NCBI GenBank assembly: GCA_009936675.1 | Contig: JAACDY010000115.1 | Span: 1 to 6,081 of the forward strand | Direction: 5' to 3' | Length of the DNA: 6,081 bases | Source of the DNA: Bacteroidota bacterium | GTDB lineage: Bacteria > Bacteroidota > Bacteroidia > Flavobacteriales > Flavobacteriaceae | Shown here: positions 1 to 5,835 of the stretch, in pieces | How positions within the stretch are numbered: position 1 is the stretch's first letter | Layout: the number at the start of each line of letters is the position of its first letter | Position numbers and translations under genes: made by a program | The notes under the pieces: generated by a model | What the model saw: only the letters and a program-made list of their open reading frames with translations | Told to the model about the DNA's origin: nothing | The model's database searches: none

Positions 1-965
1 TCCAAATCTTTGAGGTCAAAAACAAGGGTTCGGGTCTTGCCTCCCGTTTTGAACTCATCCCATTCGTCTCCTAGGATAAAAAACCTTTGGGTTTTGTCAA
101 ACCAACCTTGATGAACATACTGAGTGTTTTGATAGCTGGTTTGTGCAATGGTCTTTGGGTTTTGTTTGTCGGTAACATCAATCACGACCATTTTGGTAAC
201 ATTAGAACCTATATAAATTTCCTTTCCGGCATAATCCTGATCCGGCCCGATATAATTGACGACTTGGGCATCATGACTGTAGCCTGCATCTCCATATCCT
301 CCCACAAATCTGATGCTTTGAGGGTCATTTATATCCAGGAAATGCACCCTTCCCATAAAATCATCACTTGTGTCGGTTCCCACCACATATCCATAGCCAC
401 TATCGGGGTTGACGACCATATTATGAGCCGTAGGGACAGTTTGAAGTACCCTATCTGCCGTAAAGCTCACTGGAGCATTGGCTTCTCTCAATCGGGTGAG
501 GTCAAAAACTTGCACGCCGTGGCCAGCGGCTTCGCTGACGATATAGGCGTAGTTATTGTGCACCTTGATGTCTCTCCAAGAATTTTTCTCTGTGGTGGTG
601 GGTAATTTGCCGATCAAAATGGGTTTAGTGAATTCGCTGATGTCCACAAAAGCGGTACCATCGTCCAAACCCATCAATACATACTCTTTTTGGGTCATTG
701 GATCTGTCCAGCCCCAACAATCATTACCTTCGGCACTTCCAAAGGTGGAAAAGCCTATATGCGCCAGTAGGTCATACCCCTTGCAAGGATATTTCCCAGC
801 AAGCCCATTTTCACAAGGAGTACCAATTTTTTGACTGTCCGTTCCATTGTCATTTACATTATCCACCAATCCCGAAGGCTCTAATGGTTCATCATCATTG
901 GACTCTTTTTGGCAAGAGATTACCGCTGAGACTAAAAACAATAATAGAATTAATCTAAAATGCAT
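1..965 (-). CDS. choice-of-anchor B family surface lipoprotein (partial, C-terminus beyond left edge)
   Basis: Read on the minus strand from the ATG at 965-963, this frame is open for 321 codons to the window edge, so the C-terminus is missing. Residues 1-18 form a lipoprotein signal peptide (MHFR, a hydrophobic run, then lipobox VISC with Cys18). The following QKESNDDE resembles the Bacteroidota lipoprotein export signal, so an outer-membrane, probably surface-exposed location is inferred. The body is a beta-propeller-like protein of the choice-of-anchor B / LVIVD-repeat type. Visible hallmarks are the CENGLAGKYPC segment at 51-61, repeated V-D-I/F-D blade motifs (FVDIS 106-110, VFDLT 153-157, FLDIND 209-214, VIDVTD 261-266), and SHDAQVVNYIGPD at 230-242 followed by GKEIYIGSN. 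The biochemical role of the family is not established; some members have anchors such as sorting tails after this domain, but that end is not visible here. It is divergent from thiL. Confidence is high for the family and low for any specific function. Confidence 0.85.
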   Translation of the reverse strand, partial: MHFRLILLLFLVSAVISCQKESNDDEPLEPSGLVDNVNDNGTDSQKIGTPCENGLAGKYPCKGYDLLAHIGFSTFGSAEGNDCWGWTDPMTQKEYVLMGLDDGTAFVDISEFTKPILIGKLPTTTEKNSWRDIKVHNNYAYIVSEAAGHGVQVFDLTRLREANAPVSFTADRVLQTVPTAHNMVVNPDSGYGYVVGTDTSDDFMGRVHFLDINDPQSIRFVGGYGDAGYSHDAQVVNYIGPDQDYAGKEIYIGSNVTKMVVIDVTDKQNPKTIAQTSYQNTQYVHQGWFDKTQRFFILGDEWDEFKTGGKTRTLVFDLKDL

Positions 966-969
966 AGGA

Positions 970-977
970 CAAATTTA
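970..977 (-). promoter_or_regulatory. candidate -7 box for the choice-of-anchor B lipoprotein gene
   Basis: On the minus strand the bases read TAAATTTG, an exact match to the Bacteroidota -7 element TAnnTTTG, ending only 4 nt before the ATG at 965. No TTTG-like -33 element is found 19-22 nt upstream (the bases there read GAAG or similar), so this may be a chance match in AT-rich DNA. If used, the mRNA would be leaderless or nearly so. Confidence 0.25.
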
Positions 978-1016
978 GGGTTGTTTTACAAGATTTACTT
1001 CTAATTTAAACAAGTC

Positions 1017-1047
1017 TTTCAGTTTGAAATAAATCTTAGTAATTTTA
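1017..1047 (+). promoter_or_regulatory. weak candidate thiL promoter
   Basis: TTTC (1017-1020), a 19-nt spacer and TAATTTTA (1040-1047) each differ by one base from the Bacteroidota -33 TTTG and -7 TAnnTTTG elements. The -7 box ends 4 nt before the thiL ATG. The rest of the 86-bp divergent gap (966-1051) is AT-rich with no ribosome binding site, hairpin or riboswitch. In particular, there is no room for a TPP riboswitch. Confidence 0.25.
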
Positions 1048-1051
1048 ACAA

Positions 1052-2104
1052 ATGTTTGAAAACAAAAACACCACCCCCCTTTCCGAAATAGGGGAATTTG
1101 GTCTGATTGACCATTTGACAAAAAACTTTCCTGTGATTCATCCCTCCACCCTGAAAGGTGTGGGCGACGATGCTGCGGTATTAAACCTCAACGAGGGACA
1201 AAGCGTTGTTACAACTGATCTTTTGATTGAGGGGGTTCATTTCGATTTATCTTATGTCCCTCTAAAGCATTTGGGCTACAAGTCTGTGATGGTCAACCTT
1301 TCTGATGTGTATGCCATGAATGCGCATCCCACCCAGATCACGGTATCTTTAGCGGTATCCAATCGTTTTCCTTTGGAAGCTTTGGAAGAGCTGTACTCAG
1401 GTATTGCCTTGGCCTGTAAGAATTACAAAGTCGATTTGGTTGGGGGAGATACCTCCAGTAGTTCTACTGGACTGATCATTTCCATAACGGCTGTGGGGCA
1501 AGCAGAGGAGAAAAAAATCACTTACCGTTCGGGAGCAAAAGCCAACGACCTGTTGGTAGTGAGTGGAGATTTGGGCGGAGCCTACATGGGCCTGCAGGTA
1601 CTGGAACGCGAAAAGGAAGTTTTTAAAGTAAGCCCCAACAACCAACCTGATTTGGCACTTTATTCCTATTGTGTTGAGCGGCAGTTGAAACCGGAAGCGA
1701 GAAAAGACATTATCGAACTTTTGGAAGAAGTGGAAATTGTCCCCAATGCAATGATCGACATCAGTGACGGGCTTTCGTCAGAGGTTTTTCACCTGAGCAA
1801 GGCCTCGGGAGTGGGTTGTGATATTTATGAGGAAAAACTTCCTGCCGATCCCCAAACCTCCAGCACAGCCGAAGAATTTAAAATCAATAGCAGTACAGCC
1901 CTCCTCAATGGCGGAGAGGACTACGAATTATTAATGGCCATCAAAACTGAGGACTACGACAAAATCAAAGGGCATCCACTGCTCACCCCCATTGGTCATT
2001 TTACGGATCAAAAAGAGGTTTGTAATTTGATTACGGGACTGCGTCAATCCATTCCTCTGCAAGCACAAGGTTGGAAAAATTTCAACAAGGACGAATCAGC
2101 CTAG
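1052..2104 (+). CDS. thiL: thiamine-phosphate kinase ThiL
   Basis: This 350-residue protein is predicted to phosphorylate thiamine monophosphate with ATP to give thiamine diphosphate (TPP), the last step of thiamine synthesis, in the cytoplasm. It shows the full ThiL/PurM-like motif series: GVGDDAAV (36-43) and TTDLLIEGVHFD (54-65) for Mg and nucleotide binding, NLSDVYAMNAHP (82-93), GGDTSSS (131-137), DISDGL (236-241) in the C-terminal AIR-synthase-related half, and GGEDYELL (287-294). The length is normal to slightly long for the family. The ATG at 1052 is favoured because family similarity (GEFGLIDHL at 14-22) begins just after it. No Shine-Dalgarno sequence precedes it. No other thiamine genes lie nearby, so it appears to be a single-gene unit. 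Its last three codons overlap the end of the convergent ZIP transporter gene by 9 bp. There is nothing broken in it. Confidence 0.96.
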   Translation: MFENKNTTPLSEIGEFGLIDHLTKNFPVIHPSTLKGVGDDAAVLNLNEGQSVVTTDLLIEGVHFDLSYVPLKHLGYKSVMVNLSDVYAMNAHPTQITVSLAVSNRFPLEALEELYSGIALACKNYKVDLVGGDTSSSSTGLIISITAVGQAEEKKITYRSGAKANDLLVVSGDLGGAYMGLQVLEREKEVFKVSPNNQPDLALYSYCVERQLKPEARKDIIELLEEVEIVPNAMIDISDGLSSEVFHLSKASGVGCDIYEEKLPADPQTSSTAEEFKINSSTALLNGGEDYELLMAIKTEDYDKIKGHPLLTPIGHFTDQKEVCNLITGLRQSIPLQAQGWKNFNKDESA

Positions 2105-2911
2105 GGCGACATCCAAGGTCATCATCACAATGAATCCACCTATAAATCCCAAGGTGGCAACATCGGTGTATTTGTCGAGTTGGGTTTCAGGAATGACTTC
2201 CTCCACCACGACAAAAATCATGGCTCCTGCGGCAAAAGCCAATGCATAAGGCAAAATGGGCGTGAAAAAAGTTACTGCTACAGCCCCCAAAACTGCCGCT
2301 ATGGGTTCGACAATGGCAGACAGCTGACCGTACCAAAAGCTTTTGAACTTGCTGACCCCTTGCCTCCTCAAAGGCATGGAAACAGCAATTCCCTCGGGAA
2401 AGTTTTGAATCCCGATTCCTATGGCCAAAGCAACAGCTCCGCCAATAGAAGCTTCAGGGATTCCAGCGGCTACGCCTCCAAAAAGTACGCCTACTGCCAA
2501 GCCCTCTGGAATATTGTGCATGGTAATGGCCAAGACCAACAAGGTCGTTTTGTGCCAAGGCGTTTTGATTCCTTCAGAATCCTTAAAGTTGATATGAATG
2601 TGGGGTAGTATTTTGTCTAAACCAAAAATAAAAAGGGCGCCTAAGCCAAAGCCTATGGCAGCGGGGAGGACCTTGACAAAACCCTCACCGGGTGACCTTT
2701 CGATCCCAGGAGCCAAAAGGCTCCAAAAACTGGCTGCTACCATAACTCCCCCCGTAAAACCCAACATCCCGTCTAAAAATCCACGGTGCATGGTTTTGAA
2801 TAAAAAAACAAAGGAGGCACCAAAAGCGGTCAATAACCAAGTAAAAACAGTTGCATAAAATGCCCCTTTGACCGGACTTATATTTGAAAAAAATTCAATG
2901 ATAGTATCCAT
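2096..2911 (-). CDS. ZIP family divalent metal transporter (GufA/ZupT-like)
   Basis: This 271-residue inner-membrane protein has about eight hydrophobic segments and very little outside the membrane, as in the GufA/ZupT branch of ZIP transporters, which import Zn and often Fe, Mn or Co. TM4 carries HNIPEGLAVGV (132-142) and TM5 QNFPEGIAVSMPL (169-181), the family's metal-binding core; VEP (201-203) in TM6 supplies a further acidic residue. By motif order, H132, E136, Q169 and E173 would form one metal site and N133, N170 and E202 would complete a second; this is inferred from the known ZIP structure. A short loop between TM3 and TM4 contains HIHINFKD (104-111), a small His-containing stretch instead of the long His-rich loop of many ZIPs. 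EEVIPE (237-242) lies in the last third. The start at 2911 gives an intact TM1. The substrate cannot be read from sequence. The gene is divergent from crtY and convergent with thiL. Confidence 0.93.
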   Translation of the reverse strand: MDTIIEFFSNISPVKGAFYATVFTWLLTAFGASFVFLFKTMHRGFLDGMLGFTGGVMVAASFWSLLAPGIERSPGEGFVKVLPAAIGFGLGALFIFGLDKILPHIHINFKDSEGIKTPWHKTTLLVLAITMHNIPEGLAVGVLFGGVAAGIPEASIGGAVALAIGIGIQNFPEGIAVSMPLRRQGVSKFKSFWYGQLSAIVEPIAAVLGAVAVTFFTPILPYALAFAAGAMIFVVVEEVIPETQLDKYTDVATLGFIGGFIVMMTLDVALG

Positions 2912-2933
2912 AACAGCAGATTTGAATCGCCGA

Positions 2934-2965
2934 CAAATATAGATAAAACTAACTAATTTGACAGA
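2934..2965 (-). promoter_or_regulatory. candidate promoter of the ZIP transporter gene
   Basis: On the minus strand TCTG (2965-2962, one mismatch to TTTG) is followed after 20 nt by TATATTTG (2941-2934), an exact TAnnTTTG -7 box. The ATG is at 2911, giving a leader of roughly 15-18 nt. The -33 element lies next to the -33 element of the oppositely directed crtY promoter. No Fur- or Zur-like palindrome is obvious. Confidence 0.45.
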
Positions 2966-2990
2966 CTGTTGAAGGGATTGACTAATTTTG
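2957..2990 (+). promoter_or_regulatory. candidate crtY promoter
   Basis: TTTG (2957-2960), a 22-nt spacer and TAATTTTG (2983-2990) match the Bacteroidota -33 and -7 elements exactly, with a spacer at the long end of the usual range. The -7 box ends 7 nt before the crtY ATG at 2998, so the transcript would start at or within a few bases of the start codon. The 86-bp gap 2912-2997 holds this and the opposing ZIP promoter and nothing else that I can see. Confidence 0.5.
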
Positions 2991-2997
2991 AATCACA

Positions 2998-4131
2998 ATG
3001 CTTAAAAATCAATACGACTATATTATTTGTGGAGGGGGAGCATCGGGATTGTTATTGGCCTATAGAATGTGCAATGACCCCTATTTCAAAGACCGATCTC
3101 TATTGTTGATCGAAAAAGACCCCAAAGACCGCAACGACCGTACTTGGTGCTTTTGGGAGTCGGGGGAAGGAGATTTGGAAGCCATGGTTCACAAAACTTG
3201 GAATCATGCCTATTTTAATGCCGATGATTTTGAAATGGACTTTTCCTTGCAGCCCTTTCGTTATAAGATGATCCGGAGTCTCGACTTCTACCAATCTATG
3301 AAAAGTAAGTTGGCAGAATTCGATCAACTCACCCAAATCAAAGCCAGCGTAAGCCACATAAAGGACGGTTGGGTAACCACCGAAGTACAGTCCTATCAAG
3401 GCGGTATGGTTTTTTCTAGTATTTACAATCCCAAAAGCCTATCCCACCAAAAAAAATATCCCGTCTTGTTACAACACTTTGTGGGGCAAGTCGTCCAAAC
3501 CCAGAAGCCGTGTTTTGACCCAGACAAAATTGAGTTCATGAACTTTAAGGTTCCCCAAAAAGGGAATACTCGGTTTATGTATGTATTACCCTTGGGACGA
3601 AATAAGGCACTATTGGAATACACCCTTTTTTCTCAAAATGTTTTGGAAAGAAAAGAATATAAGGATGCCATAGCGGATTTTCTGAAGGAACTGCCTACAG
3701 GAGGTTATGAAATTTTGGAGGAGGAAGAAGGGAAAATTCCCATGACTTGTTATCGATTTGACCTTAAAAACAATTCAAAGCTTTTACATATTGGCACAGC
3801 GGGAGGTTGGACAAAACCCAGTACCGGATACACCTTTCAACGCATCAATGAAAAGACAAAGGAGCTGGTCGATTTCCTGAAGAAAGGACAGCCACTATCT
3901 CGTTTTGGTAAAAGAACTCGATTTTGGTTTTACGACTTATTGTTTATCGATGTTCTGGCCAAAGACAATGCCAATGGCGCAAAGCTGTTTAAAAAGATGT
4001 TTGAAAAGAACTCCCCTGAAGTCATTTTTCAATTCTTGGACGAAAAAAGTACTTTGTGGCAAGAGTTTCAGATCATGCGCTCTTTTGATGTAGGACAATT
4101 TGTAAAAGCCCTCTTAAAAAGGCTTTTTTAA
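2998..4131 (+). CDS. crtY: lycopene cyclase, CrtY family
   Basis: This 377-residue flavoprotein-like enzyme is predicted to cyclise the ends of lycopene to beta-ionone rings, giving beta-carotene, at the inner membrane. The N-terminus has a Rossmann dinucleotide-binding motif (DYIICGGGASGLLLAYRM, residues 7-24, GGGASG at 12-17), followed by an acidic LLLIEKD strand (36-41) and DRTWCFWE (47-54), typical of the family. QHFVGQVV (159-166) and LLEYTLFS (205-212) are the mid-protein blocks; LLEYT aligns with the FLEET motif that holds the catalytic Glu, here E207, with Tyr at the next position. IPMTCYRF (247-254) and IGTAGGWTKPSTGYTFQR (265-282) are strongly conserved cyclase motifs. Length is normal. 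The ATG at 2998 places the Rossmann motif at residue 7. The neighbouring convergent prenyl synthase would make the C20 precursor of the same pathway. A terminator-like hairpin lies within the last codons. Confidence 0.95.
   Translation: MLKNQYDYIICGGGASGLLLAYRMCNDPYFKDRSLLLIEKDPKDRNDRTWCFWESGEGDLEAMVHKTWNHAYFNADDFEMDFSLQPFRYKMIRSLDFYQSMKSKLAEFDQLTQIKASVSHIKDGWVTTEVQSYQGGMVFSSIYNPKSLSHQKKYPVLLQHFVGQVVQTQKPCFDPDKIEFMNFKVPQKGNTRFMYVLPLGRNKALLEYTLFSQNVLERKEYKDAIADFLKELPTGGYEILEEEEGKIPMTCYRFDLKNNSKLLHIGTAGGWTKPSTGYTFQRINEKTKELVDFLKKGQPLSRFGKRTRFWFYDLLFIDVLAKDNANGAKLFKKMFEKNSPEVIFQFLDEKSTLWQEFQIMRSFDVGQFVKALLKRLF
4104..4129 (+). terminator. terminator-like hairpin within the 3' end of crtY, possibly bidirectional
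   Basis: AAAAGCC (4104-4110) can pair with GGCTTTT (4121-4127) around a 10-nt loop, followed by or merging into six T residues (4124-4129). The structure lies inside the last codons of crtY, whose stop is 4129-4131. Read on the minus strand, the same hairpin starts immediately after the stop codon of the prenyl synthase gene (4130-4128) and ends with a shorter T run (TTTTA). One element could therefore end both convergent transcripts. The stem is short (7 bp, three G-C), so strength is uncertain. Confidence 0.55.
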
Positions 4132-5105
4132 TAAGTGCGGTGCATCAACCAGTCTTTAAGGTCCCTAAAGCGACTTTTTTGATCCTCGTCAATGTTGAGG
4201 CGCTGCAGTTCAATGTCTGCCAAATCAGAATGGTGTTGAATCAAATCACGTGCGGCAGTCTGAGCCGATGTTGCCTCGAATAAAGACTTGACCTGAGCTA
4301 TTTTTTCCACATCATCAATGGAATTGTTTCCCCCCAAAAGAGATTGTAATGATTGTTTTTGTTCTTCCTCCCCTGCCTTGATCGCCAGATGATAAAGAAT
4401 GGTTTTTTTATCTTCGAGTATGTCCCCTCCTATCTTTTTTCCAAAAGTTTCCTGATTCCCGAAGGTGTCGAGATAATCATCTTGCAATTGGAAGGCCAAC
4501 CCCAATTGTATACCAAAGTCATAAATGGCCTTTCGATCCTCCACACTTGCCCCTCCGATGATGGCCCCCATCTGTAGTGCACAACCCACCAAAACAGCGG
4601 TTTTCAGTCGGATCATTTCGATGTAGGCTTCCTCAGAGGTGTTGGCTTGGGTTTCAAAATCTATGTCATATTGTTGCCCCTCGCAGACCTCAATAGCGGT
4701 TTTGCTCAACAGTTGGGTCAGTTTTTGAAAGACATCGGTCGGATAAGTTTCCAAACATTGGTAGGCTTTGATCAACATGGCATCACCGGACAATATTGCA
4801 GTATTGACATCCCATTTTTCGTGAACTGTGATCTTCCCCCTCCGCAAACTGGCTTTATCCATGATATCGTCGTGCATAAGGGTAAAATTGTGAAACACTT
4901 CCACTGCCATGGCCGCACCCATTGCCTCTTTTACAGAAACGCCAAAAGCCTCTCCTGACATTAAGGTCAAGAATGGACGGATTCTCTTTCCTCCCAAATC
5001 CAGCAAATACCCAATGGGTTGGTAAAGGTTTGGAGGGGATTGGCCTTGATTGAAATCTTCTAGTGATGACTCAAATGCTTGTTGATAGGCCTTGAAAAGA
5101 TTCAT
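4128..5105 (-). CDS. polyprenyl diphosphate synthase, probably geranylgeranyl diphosphate synthase
   Basis: This 325-residue trans-isoprenyl diphosphate synthase joins isopentenyl diphosphate units to an allylic primer in the cytoplasm. Substrate motifs are GGKRIRP (38-44, binding IPP diphosphate), the first Asp-rich motif DDIMD (79-83) with nearby RRG (88-90), GDAML (107-111), KTA (168-170), and the second Asp-rich motif FQLQDDYLD (205-213) followed by KKIGGD (223-228). The first Asp-rich motif has no two-residue insertion, and an aromatic Phe74 lies five residues before it. In the product-length rules for this family, that pattern (type I GGPP synthase) limits chains to about C20, unlike long-chain quinone enzymes, which have a small residue there. 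GGPP would feed the carotenoid pathway in which the convergent crtY acts; crtE or idsA would be the usual names. A farnesyl or mixed C15/C20 product is possible. The ATG at 5105 is the natural start; a stronger promoter than a one-off TAATTTTA (5130-5123) is not visible. Confidence 0.93.
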   Translation of the reverse strand: MNLFKAYQQAFESSLEDFNQGQSPPNLYQPIGYLLDLGGKRIRPFLTLMSGEAFGVSVKEAMGAAMAVEVFHNFTLMHDDIMDKASLRRGKITVHEKWDVNTAILSGDAMLIKAYQCLETYPTDVFQKLTQLLSKTAIEVCEGQQYDIDFETQANTSEEAYIEMIRLKTAVLVGCALQMGAIIGGASVEDRKAIYDFGIQLGLAFQLQDDYLDTFGNQETFGKKIGGDILEDKKTILYHLAIKAGEEEQKQSLQSLLGGNNSIDDVEKIAQVKSLFEATSAQTAARDLIQHHSDLADIELQRLNIDEDQKSRFRDLKDWLMHRTY

Positions 5106-5163
5106 AATAATTTGAATTTTGTTAAAATTACACTGCCTAAAGTTAAAGAGGAGTATAAAAGAT

Positions 5164-5200
5164 GAAAACTTTGGAAACTTTTTTTGTTTTTAAAGTTTTC
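5164..5200. promoter_or_regulatory. inverted repeat, candidate autoregulatory operator of the TetR gene
   Basis: GAAAACTTT (5164-5172) and AAAGTTTTC (5192-5200) are perfect 9-bp inverted copies separated by 19 bp. A third AAACTTT lies at 5175-5181 in direct orientation, 9 bp after the first. The right arm and the spacer contain the -33 element and most of the -33/-7 spacer of the predicted tetR promoter, the usual place for a TetR-type self-repressor to bind. Operator function is an inference, and the AT richness makes a chance repeat possible. Confidence 0.35.
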
Positions 5201-5213
5201 TTTGATAAGTTTG
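5183..5213 (+). promoter_or_regulatory. candidate promoter of the tetR-tolC operon
   Basis: TTTG (5183-5186), a 19-nt spacer and TAAGTTTG (5206-5213) match both Bacteroidota promoter elements exactly with ideal spacing. This is the best promoter match in the window. It predicts a transcript start near 5218-5221, a few bases before the ATG at 5227. The remainder of the 121-bp gap 5106-5226 must hold the divergent promoter of the prenyl synthase gene, for which only a weak -7-like TAATTTTA is seen. Confidence 0.6.
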
Positions 5214-5226
5214 CCAAAAAAATAAT

Positions 5227-5835
5227 ATGGAGAAAGAAATCGTTGCGGCGGCTTCTTCATTGTTCCTTCAATACGGTTATAAAGCAGTAACCATGGATGA
5301 TATCGCTGGACATATGCGAATCTCCAAAAAAACAATCTATCTGTATTTTGACGATAAGACCTCATTGGTGAGGTCGGCTGTTTTAGAGGTTTTCGATCAA
5401 GTAAAAGACAGAATCATAGAGGTTCAGCTTTCCATGGATAATCCCATAGAGGCCCTCTATGAAATCAAAAAAATAGCGGTGCAGGTTTTGGGCAAAAAAG
5501 ACAAATCTCCCCAATACCAATTGCAAAAGTACTATCCCACCATCTACTCCGAGATTCGGGGCAAAGAACTTTCGGCTTTGGGAGACTGCTTTGAAATAAG
5601 TTTAAAAAAGGGAATGGAATCTGGTTTATTCAGAAGTGACCTCAATACAAATTTTATTACTCGAATCTATTTTAATGGTTTTAGAGGGTTGAGAGACATT
5701 GAATTATTTCCTCCAGAAGACTACGAAATTGATCATATTATAGGAGCATACATCGATTATCACCTGAGGGCCATTGTCACCTTGGAAGGATTAAAGTTTT
5801 TAGAACAATACAAACATAACAATATCACCCCATGA
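5227..5835 (+). CDS. TetR/AcrR family transcriptional regulator
   Basis: This 202-residue protein is predicted to be a homodimeric DNA-binding repressor that releases DNA on binding a small ligand. The N-terminal helix-turn-helix is clear: AAASSLFLQYGYKAVTMDD (7-25), then IAGHMRISKKTIYLYFDDKTSLV (26-48) covering the turn and recognition helix with the TIYLYF signature. Residues 50-195 are the variable helical ligand and dimer domain, which I cannot assign to a ligand. The frame is closed by a stop at 5206-5208 upstream, so the ATG at 5227 is the only sensible start, and it puts the HTH at the normal distance. The stop overlaps the start of the TolC gene (ATGA, 5832-5835), implying co-transcription and translational coupling. 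In many Flavobacteriia such a regulator heads an RND efflux operon, so control of that operon and of itself is the likely role. It could also influence the divergent prenyl synthase gene through the shared 121-bp gap. Confidence 0.93.
   Translation: MEKEIVAAASSLFLQYGYKAVTMDDIAGHMRISKKTIYLYFDDKTSLVRSAVLEVFDQVKDRIIEVQLSMDNPIEALYEIKKIAVQVLGKKDKSPQYQLQKYYPTIYSEIRGKELSALGDCFEISLKKGMESGLFRSDLNTNFITRIYFNGFRGLRDIELFPPEDYEIDHIIGAYIDYHLRAIVTLEGLKFLEQYKHNNITP

Noticed and set aside
87..605. Long plus-strand open frame (172 codons)
   Set aside because: It lies wholly antisense to the choice-of-anchor B lipoprotein gene, whose minus-strand frame shows a signal peptide and family motifs. The plus-strand translation shows no recognisable domain.
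966..1051. Possible TPP riboswitch ahead of thiL
   Set aside because: The gap is only 86 bp, AT-rich, without the conserved CUGAGA or ACCUGA blocks, and must also hold the divergent promoter.
2180..2858. Two plus-strand open frames (2180-2608 and 2598-2858)
   Set aside because: They are antisense to the ZIP transporter gene, which has intact membrane segments and metal motifs; the antisense products are low-complexity and unrecognisable.
5162..5290. A 42-codon plus-strand frame (ATG at 5162) with a good-looking Shine-Dalgarno AGAGGAG at 5147-5153
   Set aside because: It overlaps the tetR start in another frame and begins upstream of the best promoter. Neighbouring genes do not use Shine-Dalgarno sites, and the peptide is lysine/phenylalanine-rich with the look of AT-rich non-coding sequence.
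5102..5365. Minus-strand 87-codon frame ending at the prenyl synthase start
   Set aside because: It is antisense to the tetR helix-turn-helix region and crosses the divergent promoter gap; its translation is basic and aromatic with no domain.
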